A stretch of 64,000 nucleotides of DNA, from NCBI GenBank assembly GCA_027924645.1, contig BSBN01001343.1, positions 806,001 to 870,000 on the forward strand. Direction: 5' to 3'. Numbering within the stretch: position 1 is the first letter of the stretch; the number at the start of each line of letters is the position of its first letter. The notes beneath the pieces were generated by a model. The model did not search any database, was not told where the DNA came from, and saw nothing but the letters and a program-made list of their open reading frames with translations. Made by a program: the position numbers and the translations under genes. This stretch comes from Cunninghamia lanceolata. Its lineage: Eukaryota > Streptophyta > Pinopsida > Cupressales > Cupressaceae. Positions 34,153 to 46,467 of this stretch are shown piece after piece.

Positions 34153-34479
34153 ATTATATCTCTCCACTTCAATTTGTACTTGGTCATTCTCATAATAGAA
34201 TATCCAAGAGTTAATTTCATCAATGTCTTCATCATCAAGGAATCCACCTTTGATGAATGCTGTTGGTGGAGCTTTTATAACGGCTATGGATGAAGTTGCC
34301 TTGGGTGTAGAAGGTTTTCCATGAGATTTGGGAGATAAGGGAAGAGTTCCAACACAACAAGATTCTTGCAATGTGTACTCACCCAGACCGTGTTCAATGT
34401 ACTTGATACAGAGATTTGGAGTGGCTTTGCTAGGTGATGGCTTTAGTAAGGCGAATGGGTCAACATAGGATGAAGATGG

Positions 34480-34884
34480 CTAAGCGTTAGTATTGATAGG
34501 AATATGGTTAGGACTTTGATATATAGCTTGAAAGGCACGACAAAACTCAAATGGATTGGGATCGACGTGGATAGTAACTTCAACACCATTATGTGGAAAC
34601 TTGAGACATTGATGGTATGTGGAAGGAATGGATTTAAGGGCATGGATCCATGGATGGCCCAGGATAATGTTATAGGGAAGCTTAATATCAAGGACTTGAT
34701 AGCAGGTGTCAGTAGTGACCGGACCAACTTGGATAGGCAAATGGATGACTCCTTCAGTATCTCTCTCGGCATCATCATATTCTTTGATAGTAATGACCTT
34801 GGAAGTGTCAATGTTCTCAGAATATCCCAATTGTTTTATTAGTTCTAGAGAGCATATGTTGATACTAGCTCCACCATCCACTAG
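34480..34884 (-). pseudogene. Element D aspartic protease
   Basis: The active site is MDGGASINICSLELI, with D-G-G, the usual Tat form. Then KVITIKEYDDAERDTEG, HLPIQVGPVTTDTCYQV, and LGHPWIHALKSIPSTYHQCL with FPHNGVEVTI. The frame is open for 133 codons to 34480 and continues with stops into the G-patch. All residues expected at the active site are present. Confidence 0.82.
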
Positions 34885-35159
34885 GATTCATTTGATATAG
34901 TGTTGGTTTACAAATACTTCTATGTGGAGGGCTTCGTTATGTGATGGGTTGATGGATGGTCAAAGATCTTTGTCAGAGAAGGTGAGATGGCAAGGGGCTA
35001 TAATGCTGGCTACCATAGATTGAAATTGTGTGGTATCAATATCATTAGGCACTGAAGACTCTTGCAATGATTTTTCAAGGATAGCTTTTATGGGTGGGGG
35101 ATATGTAAAGAAATTCTAGGATGGAGATGTGTGCGGGAGTTTTACCAAGGTAATCAAGG

Positions 35160-35530
35160 ATATTATAACTAGATGGCAGACGAGGAGGATTGACAGGTGC
35201 TCCTTGAATGGTAACACGACCTCTTCTTGTAGTTACAACACAATCAGGTGCTTTGCCTTAGATAGTGATGGTAGAAATGCGAGCTTGGTCAAAGAAGCCA
35301 ATCATGGATGACTCATAGTTGTAATGGATAGCATTCACAATATAAGGGTTACTTGTCTTGTCATGAGATGGAAGTGGATTCTTGAAAGCATCTAGGTCAT
35401 AGTTCAAAGTTGGTTGTTGTGCCAATTGTGATGTTGGTGATGTGATTTTAATTAGACCTTGATCGATGCAGTCTTGAATGACATGTTTTAAGTGCATGCA
35501 ACCATTTGTTTTATGTCCTTTGACTCTATG
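35160..35530 (-). pseudogene. Element D gag, C-terminal part
   Basis: HRVKGHKTNGCMHLKHVIQD is the second half of a Cys/His segment also present in element E (GHKMVDCMQLKHCVQDL, about 49420). Further on are FKNPLPSHDKTSNPY and, after a TAA at 35258, CVVTTRRGRVTI, again with counterparts in E. The frame is cut at 35530 by the LTR of element E, inside the Cys/His segment. Confidence 0.75.
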
Positions 35531-36613
35531 TGTAGACACCTAAAAATGTCTTGACCACCAAACTGACTCCCGACATCCCTAAACACATCAATTTTCTTTC
35601 TAACCAATTAATTGAATTTTTATTTAATTAATTATCCCTTCATTACCCTATTTTCCATCATTTTTATCCCAACAATTGAATTGATTTTATTAATTCAATA
35701 GTCCAAACCTTAGCCAATTGATTTAATAAATATGCAATATTTATTAAATTAATTCCCCCCTTTTCACTAAATCTAATTTATTAGTTAAGACCATGTTAAC
35801 TAATTAATTCAGCCTATTAATTAACTTATCCCTACCCTAGACAATTAAATAGCTATTATTTAATTGCCTAACCTAGCCTACCTCATTCTAGCCCTAGGAT
35901 TAATTAAATAAAACCTATGTTTGATTAATCCTAACCTCTCATTTGGGTGCTCAAACCTTGTTTAACACCCTTCCCCACATCCTCCAAATAAAAAATTGAA
36001 ATAAATCCACATAAGTCAATTTTTTATTTAAAAACATCCCACATCACATTTAATATTTCTTACAACCCCTTACATCACCCATACTCATTTATTTCCACTT
36101 ATCCCCAAATGAATTTTTAATTCATTTACATTCCCCCATATGAATATTTAATTCAAAAATAATCCTTCACCATCCATGCTCATTTAATACCCCTTTTCCC
36201 AAAATGAATAAAAGATTCACTTTTATTCTTAGCCTTCCATTCATTCAAGATTAAATCTAGGCCCTCCACATCACCTTCATCCTCCACCATTGATCTTCCA
36301 AATCAATCTCCACCCTTGGATCAAAATCCCTCCAAAAAGTCTATAAATACAACATCTCTCAACCCATTCAAGCATCCAATTTTTATGCAAAGTTATTATG
36401 CCAAAATATCAATTGAGGTAGTCTTTTGTGAGTTGCAATTTGAGTATCATTTCATATTTAAATCCTTATCTAGGGATAATCATGTCTTAGGAGCTTGTTT
36501 TAGGTGCAAGGTTCCTCTCCCTTGATGAGATTGGGTCTTTATGTGAGGTATAGCTCATTGTGTTTTATTGCATTTAGTTAGTATTTCAACCTCATTTGTT
36601 TACCTAATCTACA
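35531..36613 (+). repeat. Element E 5' LTR, 1,083 bp
   Basis: Starts TGTAGACACCTAAAAATG and ends TAATCTACA, giving TGTAGA/TCTACA inverted ends. U3 has AT palindromes (about 35610-35720) and a TATA box at 36342. A primer site follows directly. The start is shared with the LTRs at 27429 and 15099. Confidence 0.88.
36342..36349 (+). promoter_or_regulatory. Element E LTR TATA box
   Basis: TATAAATA in the context AGTCTATAAATACAAC, 264 bases before the LTR end. Confidence 0.6.
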
Positions 36614-36614
36614 T

Positions 36615-36632
36615 TGGCACACCCGGTGGGAC
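36615..36632 (+). other. Element E primer binding site
   Basis: TGGCACACCCGGTGGGAC begins one base after the LTR end. It differs from the sites of elements A and G; I do not assign the tRNA with confidence. Confidence 0.65.
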
Positions 36633-39600
36633 CCACAAGGTCCGTTTCTAATAAGTTTTTGTGAGTTTTGGTGTGAGTTACGTGTTTTTGTAGGTGCAGC
36701 ACCATCCACCCTACGCAGTGGCGCTATCTCTGGTGAATATTGGCACTATACTCTGTTTTAGCGCCATCCCTGCGGAGCATTTTTCTTATTATTAGTTTAA
36801 CCTCCACTCACATGTCTCCTTTCTAATGATCTTCCTGCTGCTTCTTGTGCTTAAATTGCTCTCTATTTTGTAGGAATATTAGGAAATACAAGGGGAGGTT
36901 GTGTCAAAATTTTCATAAAGTCTAAACATGCATTTAGGCTTTTACTTTTGTCTTGTTTTTCATTTATCTAGACTAACAATGCTAATGGGACATCTTGTCT
37001 GTGTAGCATAACATGTTGTTTTCGTAAGGAGGTCTCCATTTTGCAAGTCAGATGCACTCAGACCCTTATCGATGCTACCTCCCAGATTGGTGCCATCAGT
37101 GACTGTGAATAAACCTCTTGACAACTTACGCAGTGGCGCTTTAACAGACTCTGTTTAGCACTATTTTCTTAATTAGCACCTATTGTGTATTGTATTAGCA
37201 CTATTTTTTATTATTAGCGCCTTCTTTGTAGTTTTGTAGCGCGATCATCTATTTTAGCGCCTTATGGGTCTTATATTAGTGTTATTTATTTAATTAGCGC
37301 TATCATTATAGGGTGTCAGGTTCTGTCTGTTGTTTGTCAGTGTCGCCATTGATTGTCCGCAGTGGCGCCATTTGACCACTGTTTTAGCGCCATGTTGAAA
37401 ACTGACTTTGTTGTCTATGTAGGTATTGACAAGTATTTTTGCAGGTCTTTACTATCATTTTGTGGATAATAACAAACTTTTTGCAGGATGTTTTTATCTC
37501 TAGTCTAGCAAAAACACTTCAATTGGAAATCTAAAAATGAACCCTTTTGCATGTTAGTTACACAAAATTTTGATTTGGTGTAATAAAATTGAACAAACAA
37601 CAACAAACAAATCTTTATGTGTGTGTGTGTGCCAAATATTTAAAATTTGGTGTTCTAAAATTGACAAATTGTGTGCTAAAAACAATCCAAACACTTCAAT
37701 TTTGGGCTTTTAAAAAGAACCACAAATTGCATCAATGAATTCATTGGGTTAAAAAGAACAACAATCTTGCATTCTTCACTCATTTAAATCAAGAAAATTA
37801 TCTTAAATTGTGTGAAGTGTTTTCGTGATTTGCGTTAGTAGCGTGAGAAGTGTATGCTCTTCCCTCGCACCATTTGGTGACCTTGGGAATCAAAAGCTCC
37901 TCACAATACTTGCATTAATCACCCCCAACATAATCCAAAGAACTAAAATGAACCATGTTTAGTGTGGTTCAATCATAAAGAATACGTATGTTCTCCCCTC
38001 GCATTTTGTATGAACTTGGGGATCAAAAATATTTTTGTGATTGTGTTGCTTTTGTTAATCCTTAGAGGGCCTGCCACCCTACTTCAAAAGGTGGGAACGA
38101 CCCAAACGGCATCAAGCTAAAGCTAAGCTCTTCCAAGCCGCTATATAAAATAAGGTGTTTGTGACGAAAGTCATAGACAACAGGTGTTGTTTTTTTATAC
38201 TAACAGCCAACCTCCCCCAAAACCCTCCAAGGCGTAACCCTTGGAGGCTGGGAGACTCCATAACGGAGAGTAGCATTGCTGCACATATAACCACCTGAAT
38301 GGATGCTTGTACTAAGAACCATTGTTTAGCAAGCCAAAATCCTTCTATTTGTTGACGCAGAAGTGAAACCTTTGAAGCGGCCCTGATTCATGCAGTTTTT
38401 AGCCAAGGTAGTAGGGACAATCTAAAGGTTTGGTGAGGGACAAGCTTTATAAGAAACCAAGATTTTGGTATGTGTGAGAAGTGTGTGCAATTGTAAGGAG
38501 GAGCCAGTGCTACCAAGATCCTAGAGCTACCCACTTTGAATAGGCGTATCTAGGGGATTCAACAAATACTGTCATATCCTTGCCTTAGGTTGTAAAAAAG
38601 TGCTTGTTTAACAAAATCACATGTCATTTTATAAACAAGAATCTTGGTTATTGTGTGTTCATGTGCTTAATTGTGTGTTAATATTCTTAAATTGATTTCA
38701 AACACCTGCAAAGAGACATTAAAAATCATTTGAACAAATTCCAAACAAAGCAAAATCCAAAAATTGCCATCAAAATCTATCTTTCTTAGGACCCGACCAA
38801 CACTGCCTAGTTTTAGTGCCATATCTGTTTTATTGTGGCACCATTTCACTTGTGGATTGGCACTATTTTCAGATTGGCTTGCCTAAAACTAAGACTCATT
38901 TCATTGTGATCTTCACTGTCTGCTCTACCATAATCCATATCTATCTTCCAAAAATCTGACAACAGTCCATCCATTTTTTCCTCAAAAATTTTCCAAATCA
39001 TACCTTCATTTTGACCTTAGAGGATCAATCACTATCATTGTTGGACCCTTTTTCTATCTCATTTCATATCCACTCATCTTCATTAATCTTTTGCATATCT
39101 CCTTGGACCAAAACAAATCATTTCAAAAAATCCAAATCTAAATCAAAACACCCATCAACCAATCATCAACCAAAAACTTGTCATCCTTTTTGAGCCAAAG
39201 TTAGATCTAGATCTCATCATTCACATCATATTTTTCTTGAAAAGTCATTAGTCTACCTTTAAGCTAAAACAATCATCCCTCTTTGCGTAAGGTCATTAGT
39301 CTACCCTAAACAAAGAAACATCCATTTGTGCCAACACAAAATCTAGATCTTACCTAAAGCTCAATTTGTTGACCATCAAAACCTCTTGGAAAACATCATC
39401 CTAATCTCCCATATCAAACATCAAAATCAAACAAGTGTCATCCATCATCATCCATCTTTGGTCCAAATCTATGCAAAAAATCAAAAAACCATTCATTCTT
39501 ACCACCCATAGGTTCACACTTTTTGTTTTCATCAATCCTCCATCTTACTACACTCACCCTCTCCATCCATCCTTGGGTCCAACACAATCAATCTGATTCT

Positions 39601-39656
39601 CTAAGGTCTCCATCCCCATTCCACTCTACTTCTAGAAATCAAACCCATACACGTGC
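36633..39656 (+). other. Element E leader
   Basis: About 3 kb of untranslated sequence before gag. It contains a TTAGCGCC-type motif array (36700-37410, with echoes at 38810-38875), a TG microsatellite at 37618-37632 and two diverged copies of a segment around CTTCCCTCGCA (37855-37900 and 37985-38035). No gene is seen. Long leaders are typical of Ogre/Tat elements. Confidence 0.6.
36700..37410 (+). repeat. TTAGCGCCAT / GTGGCGC motif array
   Basis: About fifteen to twenty copies of TTAGCGCC, TTAGCACT, AGTGGCGC and variants, for example at 36718, 36759, 37130, 37215, 37252 and 37385, with a smaller group at 38810-38875. Spacing is irregular. Several copies read GCGC where others read GCAC or GTGT, as expected from CpG decay. 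Confidence 0.6.
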
Positions 39657-40273
39657 ATGCCCATCACGAGATCACAACATAAAAAGAATCAAGAAATGGT
39701 AGAACATTGGCAATTTGGCATGCCTAAAACCAACAATAGCAACATACCCATCTATCAAACATACAACCCACCTACATACTCTTCAATCCCCCCATATGGC
39801 CCCAATGAAAATCCTTTTCATTACTTACAACAAATACAACCATCACCACCACCACCACCACCAACACAAAATGTCCCCACCATTTCCCAAGATGATCTAG
39901 ATGTCTTGAGCTTTACACAAGATGCCGATAACATGGACCTACTTGATAAAATCCTAAGGTCGGACCCAAGTAGATATCTTGATCATGTTCTCAAAATTGG
40001 TGCTCAACTTCCCCCCATCATGACATCATCACAACCATCCACCTCTACAATTGTTCCTATCCCATCAAATACCCAACCCACCACCTCTCAAACATCAACA
40101 CCTACCGTATCTACCACCTCCACAAGCTCAACTTCTACCACATCTACAATTCCTACAAGTACCACCATCCCTACCATCTCCCAACTCGTCATCACCTTCA
40201 CTACCACAACTAACATAAACCCTTCCATCTCACAAATCACCCTAGGCATACAAGGGAGCACCATGCAGGCAAG
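39657..40273 (+). pseudogene. Element E gag, N-terminal part
   Basis: ATG at 39657 opens MPITRSQHKKNQEMVEHWQF. The protein is Pro, Ser and Thr rich (runs of PPPPPP at about 39845 and TSTTSTSSTSTTS near 40110). There is no enzyme motif. It is cut by chromovirus F and continues in the same frame after 48002. The open frame runs on to 40298 inside the F LTR, but that tail is not gag. Confidence 0.65.
40269..40273. repeat. target duplication of element F, left copy
   Basis: GCAAG before the 5' LTR and GCAAG at 47998-48002 after the 3' LTR. Confidence 0.93.
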
Positions 40274-41803
40274 TGGTGCAGGAGCACATTCTCTGTAGTG
40301 CAGGGTCATCTTTTCTTTTGTTTTCTCATAAGGCTCTTAAGCCATTTCATTTTGTAATAAGGGTCAATTTGGTCCCATGAATGTAATTATGCAAGGCACA
40401 CATGTAGTTTTGCTTGTATGAAGGGTAAACCAACGACTAACTGATTTGAAAATCAGTTTGCACGGTTGGAGGGGATAACTGCTGTCTCTACATCTTCTTT
40501 AGAGGCAGGTTGTATGTCACACGGAGCAGAGAGAGAAGTGTGTATTACAACAAGTTCTTTTTGATAATTGAATAAAGAGAGTTTTGGGTATGATCTGTGT
40601 TGATTTTCTTGGTTGTTCTTAGTGATTTGATATCTGTATCCTGTTTTTGTAAATGGAACCCTAACCGGATGCTATCTGTCAATCCATAGTGACTCTGTAG
40701 TGTGCAGACGGTGTAAAACCCACGGTTCCACAGTGGCTGGTTCGTAACCTAGGAGTAGGGTTTTGATTCATACATGGAGACCCTTTCCTCTGTCCGCTGA
40801 AGCCCTGTGTAGTATCAGTGTGATGGGGGAAAGACTTTTCACATTTGTTGTTGTTGAATTCTTACCCAGGAAGCTAGTGAACTCAGTCAAGTTCGACTAG
40901 ACATCGTCATGTGGCTAGTCGGGAGATCGAAGTGAAATTGGATAGTTTTGATGTGGGATCAGATTGCTACAAGTGATCGAGGGTTTGATATATGAAACGG
41001 TCAAATTCCATTGTCCTGTCGAAAGGAATCCGAGTTCGGCATCACATAACAGTTGCGAGTCTATCGGCGTGAGATCAAGTGTCGGAATAGCTTTTTGAAG
41101 GACCACCAATAGACTATGTCTAACCGATGAAACTGGCATCGGCGTGAAATACTCTCCGTCTTACCGAAAATTGGTATAGTGTCGGAGACACATACCATTG
41201 TTATTCGCATCGGTGAGAGAAACGATATCGGGCTAAGGAAAATACACTTAGCCGACGATATAATGTTTCACCGATTGATGAGACATCCTCGGAGTATCGC
41301 CGATAAAGAGTATCGGCGTGAGGAACCTTGTCGGGGGAAGCCGAAGAAGTCACGGCGACCGTTAGAGTCTCGCCGATAGAAACTCATCGGAATGAGATGA
41401 ACCATTGGGGCTGCGAACCAGAGTCTTACCGAAGTGGAGGGTCTGGCTGATGTACCTGATAGTATCGGTGAGAAACAAGGTATCGGTGTAGGTGAAGAAA
41501 GTCTAGCCGAAGTAAGAAGTCTTACCGACAGCTTCTTGGTGATAAGCACATTGGTGTGAGATACAATATCGGTAGAGAAGAGAAAAGTTCCACCGACGAT
41601 CAAGTCAGACCGATGGAGAAGCGGGAGTTAGACACTCATCGGTGTGACTGATAGCGTCGGCAGAAGATTCAAGGAGCCCGCTGATAGAATAGTGTCTTGC
41701 CGATAGGCAAGAGGGGGATTGCTTCGGTGAGAAAAGTAAAAGGTCTTGCCGATAGTGAAGACATAGTCAAATCTTCATTCGCTTCTGCTGGCACTCTGCA
41801 TCA
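40274..41803 (+). repeat. Element F 5' LTR
   Basis: Starts TGGTGCAGGAGCAC and ends CTCTGCATCA. The first part holds AATAAA at about 40571; the last 760 bases are an ATCGG/CCGAT array. Pairs with 46468-47997. Confidence 0.95.
41030..41790. repeat. ATCGG/CCGAT motif array in element F LTR
   Basis: About 31 TCGG or CCGA cores in 760 bases on both strands, often extended to ATCGGTGAGA, ATCGGCGTGAG or TCTTGCCGATA, which are versions of one motif in the two orientations. It is repeated at 47225-47985 in the 3' LTR. The array lies in the 3' half of the LTR, after AATAAA, so it may be in U5 rather than U3. Confidence 0.8.
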
Positions 41804-41806
41804 AAT

Positions 41807-41819
41807 TGGTATCAGAGCC
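41807..41819 (+). other. Element F primer binding site (tRNA-iMet)
   Basis: TGGTATCAGAGCC three bases after the LTR end, complementary to the 3' end of initiator methionine tRNA. Confidence 0.9.
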
Positions 41820-41842
41820 AATATTCTGAATCACAGCCGTGT

Positions 41843-44800
41843 ATGTCAGACGAAGAATTGGAGATAGAAACAGAGGCTAGCACAATGCCTCCCAAGACGA
41901 TGAGTAAAGCAGCCATCCAGAAGATGGTGGAAGAAATGCTCGAAGAGAGACTGAAGGAAGAAAGATCCAAAGAGAAGGATGGAAGCACTTCTGAGTCAGA
42001 GGAGGATGAAGAAGCAGAAACTAGGGAGAATCCTCAAGGAGAAGGTATGACTGCTAATCAAAAGGCATTTCTGAACGCACTCAAGGGTCATGGAGATAGT
42101 GGTGATCTGAAAATGGATGTTCCCACGTTCAATGGGAAACTGGATGGAGATACTCTTGTGGACTGGATTGAAGCCATAAGTAATTACTTTGACTTCAAAG
42201 AGTATAGTGACAGTAAGAAAGTAAAGTTTGCAAAGACCAGACTGAGAGGTTCTGCATTGGTTTGGTGGAACTACACTCAATGTGAAAGAGAGAAGGTTGG
42301 AAAGAGTCCAATCACCAAGTGGAGCAGAATGGTGGCCATGCTGAGAGCCAAATTTCTACCATGTGATTATGATCTGCAGACTATCAGAAAGTTTAATCAT
42401 CTTAGGCAGAAGGATATGGACGTGGCTACATACACTGAAGAATTCCATAGATTGAGCATGAGAGCCAATCACAGAGAAGAAGAAAAAGAGATGGTAGCCA
42501 GATACCTGGATGGCCTGAGGTACAATATACAGGATGAGTTTAGTATGGTGGTTCCCAAGACTGTGGATGAATGTTTTCAGTTAGCCTCTAGGGCAGAGGA
42601 TAAACTAAAAAGGAGAGGTGATCAAAATAACAGAGGAAGAGGTGGCAGGAACAATAGAGGAAGAGGTAATTTTGGCAGAGGATAGCCAAACAAAGGGGAA
42701 AGTTCAAGTCAACAAGAATCACGTTCTGACACAGAACAGAAAGGTGGTGGATTCAGAGGTTGGAGAAGACCTAATGGCAGAGGAAGAGGTGGTGGTGCAG
42801 GCAGAGGACATGGAGTCTTCACTGGAAGATGTTACAACTGCAATCAAGTAGGCCACACTGCAAGTAAGTGCCCTGAGAAGGCATCTAGCTCTCATGATGG
42901 TGGGAGAAGGAACCAACTATTGCAGGAGGATGATTGTCAAAGTGTAAACTCACCAATTGGTAGTGCTGCACCAGTGCTTGAAGGAGAGAATATGATGATT
43001 AAGAGGACCCTCGTGAAGATGCCATTGAAGCAGGAGCCCCCACAAAGGAAGAATCTCTTCAGAACCCAAGGAATAGCATATGGTAAGCTCTATAAAATCA
43101 TTGTTGATTCAGGTTCTACTAAAAATGTAGTGTCTACTGAAATGGTAGAAAAGTGTAGACTGAAAAGATTACCCCATCTTAATCCTCACAAAATATCTTG
43201 GTTGAATAAGAATCAGAACTATTTGGTGGAAGAACAAACTTGGGTAGAGTTTGAACTAGGTGATTATAGGGATAAGGTGCTATGTGAAATTATTCCTATG
43301 GATGCTTGTCACCTTCTTCTTGGACGACCTTGGCAATATGATGTGAAGGCACAACATGATGGTGAAAAGAATACATATATGATCACCAAGAATGGTAAGA
43401 AGTTTCAGATGGATCCCTTACCAGAGTAGGTTGGAGAGAAGAGCAATGACAACAGTGTCATGTTAGTGAGTGGCAAAGAGTTCCTACAACTCATGAAGGA
43501 GAAGGATACCCAAGGGTATGCACTGATGATGAAGCCTGTATCCAATCAGCAAAGCAAACAGCAGAAGGAGATTCCATTGGAAGTGCAACAATTACTGGAT
43601 AAGTACCAAGATCTTGTGGTAGAGGATACTCCTAACTCCTTACCACCTATGAGGGACATAAGTCATCAGATTGACTTGATTCCTGGAGCCACATTACCCA
43701 ATAAAGCTGCCTATAAGTTGACACCACAGCAGAATGAAGAAGTAGGTAGACAGATTCAAGAACTTCTGGAGAAAGGTTTGATTAGGAAAAGTCTTAGTCC
43801 ATGTGCAGTCCCTAGTGTACTTGCTCCTAAGAAAGATGGCAAATGGAGATTATGCACTGATTCAAGGGCTATCAATAAGATCACCATAAGGTATAGATTT
43901 CCTATGCCAAGAATTGAGGATCTGTTGGACTATCTTGGTGGTTCATGTTACTATTCCAAGATTGATTTGAAATCTGGTTATCACCAGATCAGAATAAGGC
44001 AGGGAGATGAATGGAAGACTGCTTTCAAAACAAATGAAGGTCTCTATGAGTGGCTTGTTATGCCATTTGGACTCAATAATGCTCCAAGCACATTCATGTG
44101 GTTGATGAATGAGGTACTTGTAGAATTTATTGGAAAATTTGTTATTGTTTATCTTGATGACATATTGATTTTCAGCAGGACCAAAGAAGAGCATGTGAAG
44201 CATCTTGGACAGGTGTTAAAGAAACTGCATGAGAGTAAGTTGATGATCAACTTGGATAAATGTGATTTTATGAAAACTGAACTAGTGTATCTTGGATTTG
44301 TGATTTCCAATGGCTGTTTGAAAATGGATCCTACAAAAGTTGAGGCTATTCTCAATTGGCCTACTCCTAAGACAGTAGGAGATGTAAGAAGTTTTCATGG
44401 TTTGGCAACTTTTTACAGGAAGTTCATTAAAGGGTTCAGTCACATAAGTGCTCCTATTCTCAATACCATCAAGGATGGAGTGAAGTGTAAATTTCAATGG
44501 ACAAAACAAGCAGATGATAGTTTTGAACTGTTGAAACAGAAAGTGGCTGAGTTACCTACGTTGGTACTCACTGATTTTGACAAAGTTTTTGTTGTGGAAT
44601 GTGATGCAAGCCAACAGGCTATAGGTGCTGTTCTCAGTCAGGAAGGACATCCAGTAGCATTCTTTTTAGAGAAGTTGAATGAGGCCAAACAGAGGTATTC
44701 TACCTATGACCTAGAGTTGTATGCAATGGTGCAAGCTCTGAAAAAATGGAGACATTATTTACTGCCAAAAGAGTTCATTGTTTTTACTGAAAACCATGCT

Positions 44801-46447
44801 CTTAGCTTCCTAAATAGTCAAGAAAAGTTGAATCATAGGCACGTCAAGTGGATGGAACAATTGCAGGCCTATACCTTCACTATTAAGCATAAGAAAGGTG
44901 TTGCCAACAAAGTGGCAGATGCTTTGAGTAGAAGGATACTGGTCATACAGGAAGTACAAATGGAACATATGGGTCTAGAATGTCTGAAGGAGTTGTACAA
45001 GGATGATGCAGATTTCAAGGCTGCCTATGAAGTGTGTGCAAGTTTGGCTAACACTTTTCATGGTGAGTATTCTGATTTTGTGCTGCAAGAAGGGCTCCTA
45101 TTTAAAGGTAGTTTGTTGTGTGTTCCTAAATGTTCAATGAGGGACAATATCATCAAGGAGAAGCACAATGGAGCCTTAGGAGGACATTTTGGGTTGGACA
45201 AGACTTTGGAACAAGTCACCAGGTTCTATTATTAGCCCAAGGTACAGACAGATGTAAGGAGATATGTTGCAAGCTGTACCATATGTCAAAAGGCCAAGGG
45301 TATGTCTTCTAATGCTGGTTTGTATCAACCACTGCCCATTCCCACCAGACCTTGGGAAAGCATTAGTATGGACTTTGTGCTTGGTCTTCCTAGGATAGCA
45401 AGGGGTGTAGATAGTGTTTTTGTCATTGTGGATAGATTCAGTAAGATGGCTCATTTTGTGCCATGCAAATGCACAAATGATGCATCTCATATTGCTGGTC
45501 TCTTTTTCAGAGAGGTGGTCAGAATTCATGGTTTACCCCTATCAATTGTTACTGATAGAGACTCCAAATTTGTTGGTCATTTTTGGAGGACCCTATGGAG
45601 AAAATTAGGCACTCAGTTGTCTTTTTCATCAGCCTACCATCCCCAAACTAATGGTCAGACTGAGGTTGTTAATAGGTCCTTGGGAAACCTTTTGAGATGC
45701 CTTACCAAACAGCATGGATTGGCATGGGATTTAGTGATCAGTCAAGCTGAATATGCTTATAATGATTCAAGAAACAGAAGTACTAGGAAAAGCCCTTTTG
45801 AAATAGTTTATAGTTTCCACCCAAGAGGACCACTTGAACTCAAAGATCTCCAAGGATGGGATAAAAGGAGTGCTCTAGGAGAAGACTTTGCTGCTACCAT
45901 GAAAACAGTACATGATCAGGTCAAACTTCAGTTGGAGAAAACTGTCTCCAAGTACAAGGATAGGGCAGATCTGAAGCGAAGGGAGGTACAGTTCAAGGTA
46001 GGCGATTTGGTGATGGCCCACCTCAGAAAGGAAAGATTACCTATGGGGCAACCAACCAAATTGTTGATGAAGAAGATAGGACCTTGTAAGGTAGTGCATA
46101 AATTTGGTCCAAATGCATATGAGATAGAATTACCATCTGGCCTTGGTATCTCTCCCATTTTCAATGTTGCAGACCTGTTCCCTTTTAGACCTCCATTACA
46201 TGCTGAAGATGGCTCAGATGCTGTGATTGAAGATGAAGACTGGATCAGAGATTTACCTCCAAGTAAGCCTTTACAGTTGGAATGCATTTTGGATTCCAAA
46301 ATTGTCAAGAAGACAAGAAAAGGGGTATACAAAGACTACTTGGTCAAGTGGCAGGATCTTCCTGATTTAGAGGCAACCTGGATGAGTGAAGCAAATATTC
46401 TAAAGCATGGGAAGACACTTCAGCAGTTAGCAACTCAAGGGACTTGA
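41843..46447 (+). pseudogene. Element F gag-pol polyprotein with chromodomain
   Basis: One frame throughout; TAG stops at 42683, 43427 and 45233 break it. Gag: retrotransposon gag domain about residues 90-250 (LVDWIEAISNYFDF, ALVWWNYTQ), an RG-rich stretch, zinc knuckle CYNCNQVGHTASKC (about 330). PR: IIVDSGSTKNVVS (about 420) and LLLGRPWQYD. RT: KDGKWRLCTDSRAIN, MPFGLNNAPSTFM, YLDD (about 770). RNase H: ECDASQQAIGAVLSQ; its later TD is TE. INT: GGHFGLDKTL, CTICQKAKG, SMDFVLGLP, VTDRDSKFVG and GQTEVVNRSL, so the DDE triad is complete; GPCKVVHKFGPNAYEIE is the GPY/F module. Chromodomain: DYLVKWQDLPDLEATW (about 1495-1515), which in this family directs integration to marked chromatin. Confidence 0.95.
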
Positions 46448-46456
46448 GTTTTTCCT

Positions 46457-46467
46457 GCAGGGGAGTA
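46457..46467 (+). other. Element F polypurine tract
   Basis: GCAGGGGAGTA directly before the 3' LTR, after the polyprotein stop at 46445-46447. Confidence 0.7.

Larger units (their letters stand above)
26134..35530 (-). mobile_element. Element D: Tat-type Ty3/gypsy retrotransposon, 5' part displaced
   Basis: On the - strand: gag C-terminal part, PR, G-patch, RT with RNH, aRNH, INT, 3' region, polypurine tract and 3' LTR. The gag is cut at 35530 by the 5' LTR of element E, which was inserted head-to-head; the remaining gag and the 5' LTR should lie to the right of the window. It is closely related to E in every domain. Broken by stops, a tandem duplication in INT and a G homopolymer near RNH. 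Confidence 0.85.

Noticed and set aside
39715..39900. Second ORF overlapping the gag start of element E
   Set aside because: Shadow frame of the Pro and His-rich gag segment.
41179..41603. ORFs in both strands of the chromovirus LTR, repeated at 47373-47797
   Set aside because: They fall in the ATCGG array, are present in both LTRs and show no family resemblance.
41030..41790. Regularly repeated short motif as a possible CRISPR array
   Set aside because: Spacing is irregular, repeats are only about 10 bases, both orientations are mixed, and the host is a plant.
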